Counted from the first letter of the stretch, positions 20,022 to 29,341 are shown. The stretch: DNA of 64,000 nucleotides from Deltaproteobacteria bacterium (GCA_016219015.1 JACRCL010000006.1:1-64000), one strand, 5' to 3'. Notes: generated by a model from the letters alone, not told the origin. A program made the numbers and translations.

Positions 20022-21662
20022 ATGAAAAAGATAATCCTCCTCTTTTTATTTCATCTCTTCTTCCTCGTCCCTTCCGCCCGTTCCTCAACGCTCGTCCTCG
20101 AAGGCAGGATCGACGGCTCGGTGGAGGTCACGCAGGAGCGCGTCTTTATTGCGCCCCCGGGCGGGCTCAACAGGCTCGTATTCCGCTTCGCCAACCCGGC
20201 GGCATTCAAATCCCGCACCGTGGCCCAAAAAATCTCCGGCCATGGCGTCGAGTACCACCCGAAGCCGGAGTCCGTAAAGGCGGAGAAGGACCGGTTCGGG
20301 AACTCTTTTACCGTGGTCACGTGGACGGACCTCAAGGTGGACGCGAAGGTAAAAGAGGTCTACAGGGCATCGCTCGGGATAGAATTAAGGGACATCTCAA
20401 GCTCGGCCCCCTATCCGCTGGATGCGAATTCGGTCCCGGAGGCCGAAAAGAGGTTCCTTGCGGAAACCCCGCTCGTCGAGTCCGGAAACCCTGAGATAAA
20501 AACCCTTGCGCAGTCGCTCTCGAAAGGCTCGGGCTCGGAGCAGGAAGCGGTCATGGCTGTCTTGAACTGGGTCGTCGATAACGTCAGGTACCAGACGCCG
20601 GTGGAGGACTACGGGGCGCTCCGGACGCTCAAAACCGGACAGGGCAACTGCCAGAACTTCTCGCACTTATCGATTGCGCTCCTCCGCTCGGTCGGGATAC
20701 CGGCCCGTATTGCCGGCGGGGTGTCGCTCGGGAAGTCCTGGAGGGTGCCGCTTAAGGACGGCGCGCTCATGCAGTCGATAGGGCAGGGCGGACACGCGTG
20801 GTTCGAGGTCTGGTACCCGGACCTCGGCTGGGTACCTTACGACGCCCAGCAGAGCCACCTCTTCGTCGGCCCGAGGCATATAAAGCAGACGGTCGGGCTC
20901 GACTCGGCCGATATAAACGACTCATGGAGGGCTTCGCCGGTACTGCCCCGCTTCAGGGAGGAGATATCGGCCGAGTACCTTAAGGACGATATCTCCATAT
21001 CCCTTAAAGAGGCACGCCCCGAGCCCCTGAACTACATAATGACCGGCTCCACCACAAAGACGGCGAAGCCGCTGCCTTTGCCCCCGAAGCCCGAGGAGCC
21101 CATGCCCGCAAAGGAGACGGCTGAAGCGGAGTTCGGCAACATGGAGTTCCCGTCCCTGATGGATTACTACGTGAAGTCGAAAGAGGACGTGGGGAGGAAG
21201 ACCTTTGACAAGGAGACCGCGGAATATGTAACGGGGGCGCACACCTTCGCGCAGGCCTTCATTGTCCCCCGCACTTTAAAGATAGACGCGGTATCCCTTG
21301 CCATGCACAAGTTCGGGGGCAGGGCCGGGAGCCTGTGGATAGACATCGTAAAGGACGACCACGGGCGGCCCGGAATGGAGGGTATAAGGAGCCTGCCGCT
21401 CTACCTCGATACCGTGGCCTATTATCCGGGCTACAAGTGGTTCGATTTCAGTCTCGGGCGGGCCGTGCTTTCCCCCGGTAAGTATTGGATAATATTGAGG
21501 CATTCAAGGGACGCAGTCGTCAACTGGTTCTATGCGCCGGGCAATCCCTACAATGGGCCCGACGACGCACGCTCTACCGGGGCGGGTATTGACTGGTCGG
21601 ATATTATGAATTATGATTTCAATTTCAGGGTAAAGGGCGTCTTCTCGGACAAGGGCGAATAA
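20022..21662 (+). CDS. Exported transglutaminase-like protein with C-terminal beta-sandwich
   Basis: The 546-residue protein has a signal peptide (about 1-21), an N-terminal beta-rich domain (about 25-125), and a transglutaminase-like core (about 165-285) with the complete triad C210 (GQGNCQNFS), H258 (GGHAWFEVW) and D274 (WVPYDAQ). A linker rich in Pro follows. The C-terminal part (about 380-540) resembles the beta-sandwich of choice-of-anchor R type proteins (AQAFIVPRTLKIDAVSL, SPGKYWIILRH). Bacterial members are mostly cysteine proteases or amidases. It follows the cyclase by 10 bases and is last in the cluster, so it may be the envelope effector or processing protease of the system. Confidence 0.85.
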   Translation: MKKIILLFLFHLFFLVPSARSSTLVLEGRIDGSVEVTQERVFIAPPGGLNRLVFRFANPAAFKSRTVAQKISGHGVEYHPKPESVKAEKDRFGNSFTVVTWTDLKVDAKVKEVYRASLGIELRDISSSAPYPLDANSVPEAEKRFLAETPLVESGNPEIKTLAQSLSKGSGSEQEAVMAVLNWVVDNVRYQTPVEDYGALRTLKTGQGNCQNFSHLSIALLRSVGIPARIAGGVSLGKSWRVPLKDGALMQSIGQGGHAWFEVWYPDLGWVPYDAQQSHLFVGPRHIKQTVGLDSADINDSWRASPVLPRFREEISAEYLKDDISISLKEARPEPLNYIMTGSTTKTAKPLPLPPKPEEPMPAKETAEAEFGNMEFPSLMDYYVKSKEDVGRKTFDKETAEYVTGAHTFAQAFIVPRTLKIDAVSLAMHKFGGRAGSLWIDIVKDDHGRPGMEGIRSLPLYLDTVAYYPGYKWFDFSLGRAVLSPGKYWIILRHSRDAVVNWFYAPGNPYNGPDDARSTGAGIDWSDIMNYDFNFRVKGVFSDKGE

Positions 21663-21765
21663 TTTTCCCTTGCATAACGCGGCGTATTATGATAAATAAA
21701 TCCGATTAACTACGCACGCACGGGTCTGGCCGGAGGTGTCCGGTATATCGCCGGATTTACGGCCC

Positions 21766-21917
21766 AGCAGGGTGTAGAAAAACACCCTGCTATGCAATCC
21801 ATGGATGGATTGCCAAATTGCGAGACTTGAAAAGTCGAGTAATTTGTAAGGTTTGGTCGAATTCATTTCGGCCAAACCGTAGTTGAAAAAGCCAGGGGTG
21901 GGCTTTTTCAACACCTG
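21766..21917. repeat. Family 4 element with insertion, forming a hairpin array before rpsB
   Basis: Four strong and one weak hairpins follow each other: 21766-21791 (10-bp stem), 21794-21813 (9-bp stem), 21824-21836 (5-bp), 21850-21878 (12-bp with one GU), and 21882-21912 (12-bp stem GTTGAAAAAGCC). The first part and the right end match, in inverted orientation, the 53-bp element at 7769-7821; the segment around 21810-21901 is extra. The element lies in the rpsB leader, where an r-protein regulatory structure may also be expected. The rest of the gap 21663-21765 shows nothing clear. Confidence 0.65.
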
Positions 21918-21967
21918 TTATGTTCGCCCGTGCGGAGGATAAAAACCAAAAAAAAGGAGAGAAAAGA

Positions 21968-22768
21968 ATGGCGTATCTTACGATGAAGCAGCTTCTGGAG
22001 TCCGGGGTGCACTTCGGCCACCAGACCAAGAGGTGGAACCCCAAGATGAAGCAGTACATCTACGGGGCGAGGAACGGTATATATATCATAGACCTCCAGC
22101 AGACGGTAAAGATGTTCAAGGAGGCATATGACTACATAAAGGCCACGACCTCCAAGGGCGGCAAGGTCCTTTTCATAGGCACGAAGAAGCAGGCCCAGAA
22201 CGCGATTGGGGAAGAGGCCAAGAGGTGCGGCATGGGCTTCATAAATAACAGGTGGGTCGGCGGCTTCCTGACGAACTTCGCCACGGTTAAAAAGAGCATA
22301 AACAGGCTGAAGGAGCTCGACGGCCTGGAGACCAACCCGGTCTTCGCCTCGGCCACGAAGAAAGAGACCTTGATGTTCCAGAGGGAGCGCGAGAGGATGG
22401 AGAAGTACCTCGGGGGTGTGCGCGAGCTCGAAGGCCTTCCGACGACGCTTTTCATAATCGATTCCAAGAAAGAGACGATAGCCATAAAAGAGGCGAAGAG
22501 GCTCGGCATAAAGGTCGTGGCCATAGTCGACACGAACTGCGACCCCGACGAGGTCGATTACATCATACCGGGCAACGACGACGCGATAAGGGCGATAAAG
22601 CTCTTCTCATCGTCGATGGCCGACGCCTGCCTCGAGGGCAAGGCCGTCTACCAGGAGGCCCTGCAGGCCAGGATGGACAAGAAAGAGAAGGCGCAGGCCG
22701 CCGAGGCCCAGAGCGCACCGCAGCCCGTTGCCGCGGCACCGGCCCCTGTGCCGGCCGTCAAGGGCTGA
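21968..22768 (+). CDS. rpsB: 30S ribosomal protein S2
   Basis: The 266-residue protein begins [27 protein letters not shown], quoted here only to the first 20 residues in meaning: the GVHFGHQ signature of S2 is at residues about 13-19. The C-terminal tail is extended and Ala/Pro-rich. The ATG at 21968 is preceded by AAGGAGA; a frame from 21920 would add 16 residues of leader sequence without support. tsf follows after 49 bases, as in most bacteria. Confidence 0.97.
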   Translation: MAYLTMKQLLESGVHFGHQTKRWNPKMKQYIYGARNGIYIIDLQQTVKMFKEAYDYIKATTSKGGKVLFIGTKKQAQNAIGEEAKRCGMGFINNRWVGGFLTNFATVKKSINRLKELDGLETNPVFASATKKETLMFQRERERMEKYLGGVRELEGLPTTLFIIDSKKETIAIKEAKRLGIKVVAIVDTNCDPDEVDYIIPGNDDAIRAIKLFSSSMADACLEGKAVYQEALQARMDKKEKAQAAEAQSAPQPVAAAPAPVPAVKG

Positions 22769-22817
22769 TTTCAAAGTAAATACAGGGTGCCTAAATTCAG
22801 AAGGAGTTTTCAGGAAA

Positions 22818-23465
22818 ATGGAGATTTCCGCAACGGCAGTAAAGGAGCTAAGGGAAAAAACGGGCGCCGGCATAATGGACTGCAAGAAGGCGCTCGCCGA
22901 GTCGAAGGGCGACATTGAGAAGGCCGTCACCTACCTGAGGGAAAAGGGTCTTGCCGCGGCGCAGAAAAAGTCCGCGAGGGCCGTCTCCGAGGGGATGGTG
23001 ACCGCCTACATACACGGCGGGGGCAAGGTCGGGGTCCTTTTGGAAGTCAACTGTGAGACCGACTTCGTCGCGAAGACCGATGGCTTCGCCGCTCTCGTCA
23101 AGGACATAGCCATGCACATAGCGGCGATGAGCCCGCAGTACGTGAGCAGGAACGAGGTCCCGGCCGAGGTCGTCGAGAAGGAAAAAGAGATATACGCGGC
23201 CCAGGCGCGCGAATCGAATAAACCCGAGCACGTCATACAGAAGATGGTCGAAGGCAAGGTCGAGAAGTTCTTCAAGGAGGTCTGCCTCCTTGAGCAGCCG
23301 TTCGTAAAAAACCCCGACGTAACGGTGGAGAAGCTCGTCGTCGAGGCCATCGCAAAGCTCGGGGAGAACATGTCCGTGAGGCGCTTTTCAAGGTTCAAGG
23401 TGGGCGAGGGGCTTGAGAAGAAGTCCAAGGACTTCGCCACCGAGGTCGCCGCGGCGCAGGCGTGA
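22818..23465 (+). CDS. tsf: Translation elongation factor Ts
   Basis: EF-Ts recycles EF-Tu by exchanging GDP for GTP. At 215 residues it belongs to the short class, with a shorter core than the roughly 280-residue form of E. coli. The N-terminal UBA-like segment VKELREKTGAGIMDCKKAL and the core VNCETDFVAK are typical. The ATG at 22818 is preceded by AGGA; a longer frame from 22728 only runs into the end of rpsB. A terminator follows 10 bases after the stop. Confidence 0.96.
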   Translation: MEISATAVKELREKTGAGIMDCKKALAESKGDIEKAVTYLREKGLAAAQKKSARAVSEGMVTAYIHGGGKVGVLLEVNCETDFVAKTDGFAALVKDIAMHIAAMSPQYVSRNEVPAEVVEKEKEIYAAQARESNKPEHVIQKMVEGKVEKFFKEVCLLEQPFVKNPDVTVEKLVVEAIAKLGENMSVRRFSRFKVGEGLEKKSKDFATEVAAAQA

Positions 23466-23475
23466 CCGATCAACG

Positions 23476-23502
23476 GGGGGCCCGCAAGGGTCCCCTTTTT
23501 TT
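23476..23502 (+). terminator. Rho-independent terminator after tsf
   Basis: An 8-bp stem with one GU pair (23476-23483 with 23488-23495) and GCAA loop is followed by seven T residues. It separates rpsB-tsf from pyrH. Confidence 0.85.
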
Positions 23503-23579
23503 GCAAAACCTCTCCGCGCTTTTTCTTTGGTTCACCAAAAAAACATTACTAAGGCCCGCAGGGCCCGATTGGCCAGACC

Positions 23580-24296
23580 ATGCCGGAAAACAAATACAGC
23601 CGCATACTCCTTAAGCTCTCCGGCGAGGCCCTGATGGGCGAGAAGGAGTACGGGGTAGACACCAACGTCGTCAACGCCATAGCGTCCGAGGTGACGGAGG
23701 TCCACCATCTCGGCGTCCAGGTCGCCCTCGTCATCGGCGGCGGCAATATCTTCAGGGGTGTTTCCGCAAGCGCAAAGGGCATGGACAGGGCCACGGCCGA
23801 CTACGTCGGCATGCTCGCTACCGTCATAAACTCCCTCATGCTCCAGGACGCACTCGAAAAAAAAGGCGTATTCACGAGGGTGATATCGGCCATAGAGATG
23901 AAGGAGCTGGCCGAGCCGTACATAAGGAGAAAGGCCGTCCGCCATCTCGAGAAGGGCAGGGTCATCATATTCGCCGCCGGCACGGGCAACCCCTACTTCA
24001 CGACCGACACGGCGGCGTCGCTCCGCGCGATGGAGATACACGCGGACGTGATACTCAAGGGCACGAAGGTGGACGGCGTCTACGACAGGGACCCCATGAA
24101 GGACCCCCATGCCAAGAGGTACAAGAGGCTCAAGTACATCGACGTCCTCAAAGACGGCTTGAAGGTGATGGACACTACCGCCATCTCGCTCTGCATGGAC
24201 AACAACCTGCCCATAATAGTATTCAGCATAAAAGAGTCCGGCAACCTCATGAAGATAGTCAAAGGCGAGGATATCGGGACCATCGTAGGGCCGTAA
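23580..24296 (+). CDS. pyrH: Uridylate kinase
   Basis: PyrH phosphorylates UMP to UDP with ATP. The 238-residue protein carries the amino acid kinase fold: [11 protein letters not shown] at the N-terminus, the IGGGNIFRG loop near residue 53, the [13 protein letters not shown] loop near 133, and the [18 protein letters not shown] region near 160. It belongs to the conserved rpsB-tsf-pyrH-frr block; frr is 27 bases downstream. No strong Shine-Dalgarno is visible (GCCAGACC before the ATG). Confidence 0.97.
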   Translation: MPENKYSRILLKLSGEALMGEKEYGVDTNVVNAIASEVTEVHHLGVQVALVIGGGNIFRGVSASAKGMDRATADYVGMLATVINSLMLQDALEKKGVFTRVISAIEMKELAEPYIRRKAVRHLEKGRVIIFAAGTGNPYFTTDTAASLRAMEIHADVILKGTKVDGVYDRDPMKDPHAKRYKRLKYIDVLKDGLKVMDTTAISLCMDNNLPIIVFSIKESGNLMKIVKGEDIGTIVGP

Positions 24297-24323
24297 AACA
24301 ATCCTAAAGGCGGGGTTTGAGAG

Positions 24324-24881
24324 ATGAAGGAAGAGGTTTTTTCAGACCTTAAAAAACGGATGGCCAAGTCGCTCGAGGCCCTGAACCACGAGCTTGCGGG
24401 CCTCCGGACGGGGAGGGCGTCGATATCGATCCTCGACGGCGTAAAGGTCGACTACTACGGCAACCCTGCGCCAATAAAGTCCGTGGCGACGCTATCGGTG
24501 CCCGAGAGCAGGACGATAACGATACAGCCGTGGGACATCTCCCAGATACACGCCATAGAGAAGGCTATACTCGCCTCGGGGCTGGGGCTAAACCCCTCGA
24601 ACGACGGCAAGGTGATAAGGATATTGTTCCCGCCGCTCACGGAGGAGAGGCGGAAGGAACTTGTGAAAATTGCCAGGAAGCACGGCGAGGAATGCAAGGT
24701 CTCGATAAGGAACGTCCGCAGGGACGCCAACGAGGCATTGAAGAAGCTCGAGAAGGACAAGAAGGTCTCCCAGGACGACCTCAAGAAATACCAGCACGAG
24801 GTCCAGGACCTGACCGACAAGCAGATATCGAGGATAGACGAGCTGCTCACCCAGAAAGAAGCCGAGATAATGGAAGTCTGA
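24324..24881 (+). CDS. frr: Ribosome recycling factor
   Basis: RRF with EF-G splits the post-termination ribosome. The 185-residue protein shows the expected two-domain pattern: the long three-helix bundle and the inserted beta domain with [20 protein letters not shown] and [22 protein letters not shown] lies just before the ATG. A family 1 repeat begins 22 bases after the stop and separates it from uppS. Confidence 0.97.
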   Translation: MKEEVFSDLKKRMAKSLEALNHELAGLRTGRASISILDGVKVDYYGNPAPIKSVATLSVPESRTITIQPWDISQIHAIEKAILASGLGLNPSNDGKVIRILFPPLTEERRKELVKIARKHGEECKVSIRNVRRDANEALKKLEKDKKVSQDDLKKYQHEVQDLTDKQISRIDELLTQKEAEIMEV

Positions 24882-24903
24882 GTCCCGGCTTCGACACTGT
24901 AAT

Positions 24904-25056
24904 GGTGTTGAAAAAACCCCAAATTATGAGGCTGCTCAAAAAGCTCCAGATGCGAGGCCCCTATTGAAATAGGGGAGCGAGGAATGAGACGTACTCTCCT
25001 TACGTTGTGACAAGACGCAGATAACGCAGCAGATGGACTTTTTCAGCAGCCTGTTA
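24904..25056. repeat. Family 1 dispersed element, copy 4
   Basis: Orientation plus. Contains GAGGCTGCTCAAAAAGC, CCAGATGCGAGG, then an insert CCCTATTGAAATAGGG also present in copy 7, and ends GACTTTTTCAGCAGCCTG. Its internal ATG reads MDFFSSLL but soon meets a stop without joining uppS. Confidence 0.85.
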
Positions 25057-25122
25057 AAAATCAACGGACTTCCGGGGCTCATTTGACTTGTTAGGGCCCG
25101 GGGTTTGTGGTAGATTTTAGGG

Positions 25123-25857
25123 ATGGAAAACAATAAGGGAAGGCTCCCGAGGCATATCGCCATAATAATGGACGGGAACGGCCGCTGGGCGCGTTTGAGG
25201 CTCCTTAACCGCATAAACGGCCACCGCAAGGGCATAGACGCGGCCCGCGACACCGTAACGTCCTGCGCCGAGCTCGGGATAGAGTACCTGACCCTTTATA
25301 CCTTTTCGCGGGAGAACTGGAACAGGCCTGCCCACGAGGTGCAGGCCCTGATGATGTTCCTGGAGAGCCACCTGAGGGGCGAAGAAAAGAGCATGATGGA
25401 GAACAACATCCGCTTCAGGCCCATCGGTAACATCTCCGAGCTTCCGGCGGGGGTAAGGGCCGTCATAGCCGACCTCGAGGCGAAGACCGCGAGGAATACC
25501 GGCATGGTCCTTCAGCTCGCGCTGAGCTACAGCGGCAGGGAAGAGATAGTCAGGGCCGCCAGGGAGCTTGCGAAGAAGGTAAAAGAGGGCTCGATGGAGC
25601 CCGAGGCCATAACCGAAGACCTCTTCGGCGCAAGCCTCTATACCGGGGACGCGCCCGACCCTGACCTCCTCATAAGGACGAGCGGGGAGAAGAGGATTTC
25701 GAACTTCCTCCTCTGGCAGCTCGCTTACACTGAAATATATATCACCGACGTTCTCTGGCCGGATTTCTCGAGGAGCGACCTCGAAGAGGCGATAAGGGAC
25801 TATCAGGGCAGGGAGCGCAGGTTCGGCCTTGTAAAAGAGGGAGTGGCGGCGGGCTAA
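25123..25857 (+). CDS. uppS: Isoprenyl transferase (undecaprenyl diphosphate synthase)
   Basis: UppS condenses isopentenyl diphosphates with farnesyl diphosphate to make the lipid carrier of cell wall synthesis. In the 244-residue protein the catalytic Asp is in IAIIMDGNGRWA (near residue 17), followed by GHRKG, the TLYTFSRENWNRP segment, and the late DLLIRTSGEKRISNF and LWPDF motifs. It precedes cdsA, dxr and rseP, the usual bacterial order. Shine-Dalgarno-like TAGGGA lies right before the ATG, an unusually close spacing. Confidence 0.96.
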   Translation: MENNKGRLPRHIAIIMDGNGRWARLRLLNRINGHRKGIDAARDTVTSCAELGIEYLTLYTFSRENWNRPAHEVQALMMFLESHLRGEEKSMMENNIRFRPIGNISELPAGVRAVIADLEAKTARNTGMVLQLALSYSGREEIVRAARELAKKVKEGSMEPEAITEDLFGASLYTGDAPDPDLLIRTSGEKRISNFLLWQLAYTEIYITDVLWPDFSRSDLEEAIRDYQGRERRFGLVKEGVAAG

Positions 25858-25898
25858 GGCCCGTTCGAGCCAGCTCGGGGTCCAAGGGGGAGGGGAAT

Positions 25899-26708
25899 CT
25901 GAAAAGGGTAGTTACCGGTCTACTATTAATTCCCGCGGTAGTCTATATAGTCCTTTATACCTCTGCATTCTGGATACTCTCGGCAGCAACTCTTATCACC
26001 CTCCTTGCCTTCCTTGAGTTCAACGGCCTTACCGTATTGAAGGCGCGGGACAGATGGTTCGACGTCCTCGGGGTGCTGGCCGGAGTGGCGCTGCCCCCGT
26101 TGTTTTATTTCAAAGGCAAGCAGACCGCGCTGCCGTTATTCATGGGCGCGCTTTTCGTGTTTTTTTTCTACGGCATGGTAACGGCCAGGGAGCTTAAAGA
26201 CTCCGCAATAGACTTGGCCTTCAAGGCTTTGGGGCTCCTGTATATAGCCCTGCCGCTCGCGTACCTCGCCCCTTTAAGGGAGATGGACAACGGGCAGTGG
26301 TGGATACTCTTCCTGCTCGTCGTCATCTGGTCGAGCGATACGCTCGCTTTTTTGACGGGCAAGCTCATGGGCAGGCACAGGCTTGCCCCGGAGATAAGCC
26401 CCAAGAAGACCATAGAAGGCGCAATAGGCGGGCTCGCGGGCGCGTTTATCGCGGCCTTTCTTTTTAACAGGTTCGCGGGCATGGGGATGGGGTTGAAGGG
26501 GGTGTCCGTGCTCTCGATAGGCATAGGCTTCATAGCGATGATAGGGGACCTCGCGGAATCGCTCCTTAAAAGGAGCGCAGGGGTAAAGGACTCGGGGTCG
26601 ATAATACCGGGCCACGGCGGGATACTCGACAGGATAGATTCCATCCTCTTCCCGATACCGCTACTATATTATTTTCTGCTCTGTCAGTCCCTGCGCTGGG
26701 GCGGTTAG
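25899..26708 (+). CDS. cdsA: Phosphatidate cytidylyltransferase, probable CTG start
   Basis: CdsA makes CDP-diacylglycerol from phosphatidic acid and CTP. The integral membrane protein has the C-terminal signature: SLLKRSAGVKDSG, then PGHGGILDRID. No ATG, GTG or TTG lies in frame between the uppS stop and residue 47 of the family alignment (TTG at 26037 would cut off two membrane helices). The sequence before it reads LKRVVTGLLLIPAVVYI, the normal N-terminus of CdsA, and begins with CTG at 25899, preceded 5 bases upstream by a strong GGGGGAGGGG. I therefore place the start at this CTG (269 residues). Its product feeds the downstream pssA/psd phospholipid genes. Confidence 0.88.
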   Translation: MKRVVTGLLLIPAVVYIVLYTSAFWILSAATLITLLAFLEFNGLTVLKARDRWFDVLGVLAGVALPPLFYFKGKQTALPLFMGALFVFFFYGMVTARELKDSAIDLAFKALGLLYIALPLAYLAPLREMDNGQWWILFLLVVIWSSDTLAFLTGKLMGRHRLAPEISPKKTIEGAIGGLAGAFIAAFLFNRFAGMGMGLKGVSVLSIGIGFIAMIGDLAESLLKRSAGVKDSGSIIPGHGGILDRIDSILFPIPLLYYFLLCQSLRWGG

Positions 26709-26716
26709 GAGAGGCT

Positions 26717-27859
26717 TTGAAGGGTGTCGCAATACTCGGCTCCACCGGCTCCATCGGCAGGAGCGCGCTGGAAGTGATCCGGTCAAACCCCGGAAGGTTC
26801 AGGGTCGTGGCGCTCGCAGCCGGGGACAATACCGAGCTTTTAAAGGAGCAGGCCGAAGAGTTCAAGCCTGACTTCGTATCGGTATCTGGCAAAGAGGCGG
26901 CCGCAAGACTTGGAAAGATACTTAAAGCGCCTGTGGGCGCGGGGGTCGAGGGGGCGGAAGAGGCCGCGCGATGCAAGGGGGCCGACGTCGTAATCTCGGC
27001 CATATCCGGGGCCGCCGGGCTTCTGCCGACGCTGGCAGCCATAAGGGCCGGGAAAGCTATAGCGCTTGCCAATAAGGAAACCCTTGTGCTGGCGGGCGCT
27101 CTCGTAATGGAAGAGGCCCGCAGACACGGCGCGAGGATAATCCCCGTGGACAGCGAGCACAGCGCGGTCTTCCAGTCCCTTGCCGGGCACAGGAAAGAGG
27201 ACCTGAAAAGGGTCGTGCTTACCGCTTCCGGCGGGCCTTTTCTCAATAAGCCCGTTCAGGAACTCGACAACGTAACCCCGGCGGAGGCGTTGAAGCACCC
27301 AAGGTGGAGCATGGGCAGGAAGATATCGATAGACTCGGCCACCCTTATGAACAAGGGGCTCGAGGTCATCGAGGCCTCCCACCTCTTCGGCCTTCCGGGC
27401 GCGCGCATCTCGGTGGTGATACACCCGCAGTCGGTAGTGCATTCGATGGCCGAGTACGTCGACGGCTCGATAATATCGCAGATGAGCGTGCCCGACATGA
27501 AAGGCCCGATAGCTTACGCGCTCTCTTTGCCCGAGAGGATAGGGGGCGTCACAAAGCCGCTTGAGCTTTCGGGGCTCAGGCTCGATTTCATGGAGCCTGA
27601 TCTGAAGATGTTCCCGTGCCTCGCCCTCGCGTACAGCGCGCTTCAAGCCGGAGGCACCGCGCCCGCCGCGTTAAATGCCGCCGATGAAGAGGCCGTTGCC
27701 ATGTTCCTTAACGGGAGGATACCTTTTACCGGCATATACAGGGTTATTTCAGAGGTGATGGGCGCTTTCAGCCCTAAACCGATAAAAACAATAGAGGATG
27801 TGCTCGAGGCGGATAGAATAGCGCGGCTGGCCGCTGCAAGCGTTAAGGCCTTGAGCTGA
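26717..27859 (+). CDS. dxr: 1-deoxy-D-xylulose-5-phosphate reductoisomerase
   Basis: Dxr converts DXP to methylerythritol phosphate in the non-mevalonate isoprenoid pathway. The 380-residue protein has the NADPH-binding GSTGSIG motif at residues 7-13, ANKETLV near 118, the metal-binding VDSEHSA near 143, and MNKGLEVIEA near 210. The start is TTG at 26717 preceded by GGAGAGG, which is needed to keep the NADPH motif at the usual place. It is eight bases from both cdsA and rseP. Confidence 0.96.
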   Translation: MKGVAILGSTGSIGRSALEVIRSNPGRFRVVALAAGDNTELLKEQAEEFKPDFVSVSGKEAAARLGKILKAPVGAGVEGAEEAARCKGADVVISAISGAAGLLPTLAAIRAGKAIALANKETLVLAGALVMEEARRHGARIIPVDSEHSAVFQSLAGHRKEDLKRVVLTASGGPFLNKPVQELDNVTPAEALKHPRWSMGRKISIDSATLMNKGLEVIEASHLFGLPGARISVVIHPQSVVHSMAEYVDGSIISQMSVPDMKGPIAYALSLPERIGGVTKPLELSGLRLDFMEPDLKMFPCLALAYSALQAGGTAPAALNAADEEAVAMFLNGRIPFTGIYRVISEVMGAFSPKPIKTIEDVLEADRIARLAAASVKALS

Positions 27860-27866
27860 AAAAGAG

Positions 27867-29165
27867 ATGACAACATTAATATCGTTCATAATAGTCCTCG
27901 GGGTCCTTATATTCATCCACGAGCTCGGCCACTTCGTGCTGGCGAAGCTCCTGGGCGTGGGCGTTGAGAAGTTCTCGCTCGGCTTCGGCCCCAAGCTCAT
28001 AGGCATTAAAAGGGGCGAGACCGAGTACAGGATATCGATACTCCCGCTCGGCGGGTACGTTAAGATGGTCGGCGAGGCCCCCGGCGAGGAGGTCCCTGAA
28101 AGGGACCTGAGCAGGTCGTTTACCAACAAGCCCGTGGGCAAGCGCGCCGCGATAGTGGCGGCCGGGCCCATGATGAACCTCGTGCTGGCGGCGCTTCTGC
28201 TGCCGGTCATATTCATGATAGGCGTGCAGGTCCCGGCATATCTCGACAAAGAGGCCGTCGTCGGGTTCGTGGCCCCGGATGAGCCCGCGGCAAAGGCCGG
28301 GATACGCGAAGGCGATATCATAACCTCGGCCGACGGTAAGGAGGTAGACGACTGGGAGGACCTCCTCTCGGCCCTTGCCCTGAACCCCGGAAAGCCGATG
28401 GAACTGGGCGCCGTGAGGGGCAGTGAAACAATAAAGGTCTCCATCACGCCGTCTTCATCAGAGGCGGGCGCGGGCTACGGCGGCATCTTCCCCCCGATGA
28501 GGCCCGTCATAGGCGACGTGGCTTCCGGCTACCCCGCGAAAGAGGCGGGCATTAAGGCCGGAGACGAGATATTGGAAGTTAACGGGAAGAAGATCGCCCA
28601 CTGGGCCGAGCTCGAGGAGATAATACACAAGAGCGGGGACGAGAAGGACTTCATAATAAAAAGGGACGGCGGGACCCTTTCCTTCAGGGTAAAGCCGAAG
28701 TTCAACAAGGACGCGAAGATCTACCTTATAGGCATATCTCGGAAAGAGGAGCAGGTATTGAGGAAGTACGGCTTCTTTGAATCGATGGAAAAGGGCGCGG
28801 CTGCCTCAATAGACATGACCGGCAAGCTCTTCATCGTAATCAAGGGCCTTGTGCTCGGCAAATACTCCCTCAAGACGCTCGGAGGGCCCATAATGATAGC
28901 CCAGGTCGCGGGCAAGGCGGCCCAGGCCGGGATCTCCGACCTCCTTTCATTAGTGGCGTTCCTGAGCCTCCAGCTCGGGATAATAAACCTCTTCCCGATA
29001 CCGGTGCTCGACGGCGGACACATACTCTTTTTCGGCATAGAGTTCGTGAAGGGCTCTCCCCTCAGCGAAAAGTTCATGGCAATCGCACAGCAGCTCGGCA
29101 TAGCGCTCCTTATAGCGTTGATGGTGCTTGTCACGTACAACGACCTTTTCCGCATCTTCGGCTGA
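27867..29165 (+). CDS. rseP: Site-2 metalloprotease RseP
   Basis: RseP cleaves membrane-anchored anti-sigma factors and signal peptide remnants inside the inner membrane. The 432-residue protein has the zinc motif H18-E19-L-G-H22 in the first membrane span, two PDZ-like domains (about 125-200 and 205-295), and the third metal ligand region PVLDGGH near residue 380. GAAAAAGAG precedes the ATG. A family 1 repeat follows 11 bases after the stop. Confidence 0.95.
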   Translation: MTTLISFIIVLGVLIFIHELGHFVLAKLLGVGVEKFSLGFGPKLIGIKRGETEYRISILPLGGYVKMVGEAPGEEVPERDLSRSFTNKPVGKRAAIVAAGPMMNLVLAALLLPVIFMIGVQVPAYLDKEAVVGFVAPDEPAAKAGIREGDIITSADGKEVDDWEDLLSALALNPGKPMELGAVRGSETIKVSITPSSSEAGAGYGGIFPPMRPVIGDVASGYPAKEAGIKAGDEILEVNGKKIAHWAELEEIIHKSGDEKDFIIKRDGGTLSFRVKPKFNKDAKIYLIGISRKEEQVLRKYGFFESMEKGAAASIDMTGKLFIVIKGLVLGKYSLKTLGGPIMIAQVAGKAAQAGISDLLSLVAFLSLQLGIINLFPIPVLDGGHILFFGIEFVKGSPLSEKFMAIAQQLGIALLIALMVLVTYNDLFRIFG

Positions 29166-29176
29166 TCTTCGGCCGG

Positions 29177-29325
29177 CAGGCTGCTGATAAAGTCCATCTG
29201 CTTCGTTGTCATCGAAGCCTCGTCATTGCGACGTACGAACAAAGTACGTCTCATTCCTAAGCTTCTTGACGCCTCGCGGACTCGATTCTGAGCAGCCTGA
29301 ATAAATTCCGGGTTTTTCAGTAACC
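29177..29325. repeat. Family 1 dispersed element, copy 5
   Basis: Orientation minus: starts CAGGCTGCTGATAAAGTCC, runs through CATCTGCTTCGTTGTC, and ends GAGCAGCCTGAATAAATTCC then GGGTTTTTCAGTAACC. Contains a short inverted repeat around GACGTACGAACAAAGTACGTC. Confidence 0.85.
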
Positions 29326-29341
29326 GGTTCGGGGGCAGATA

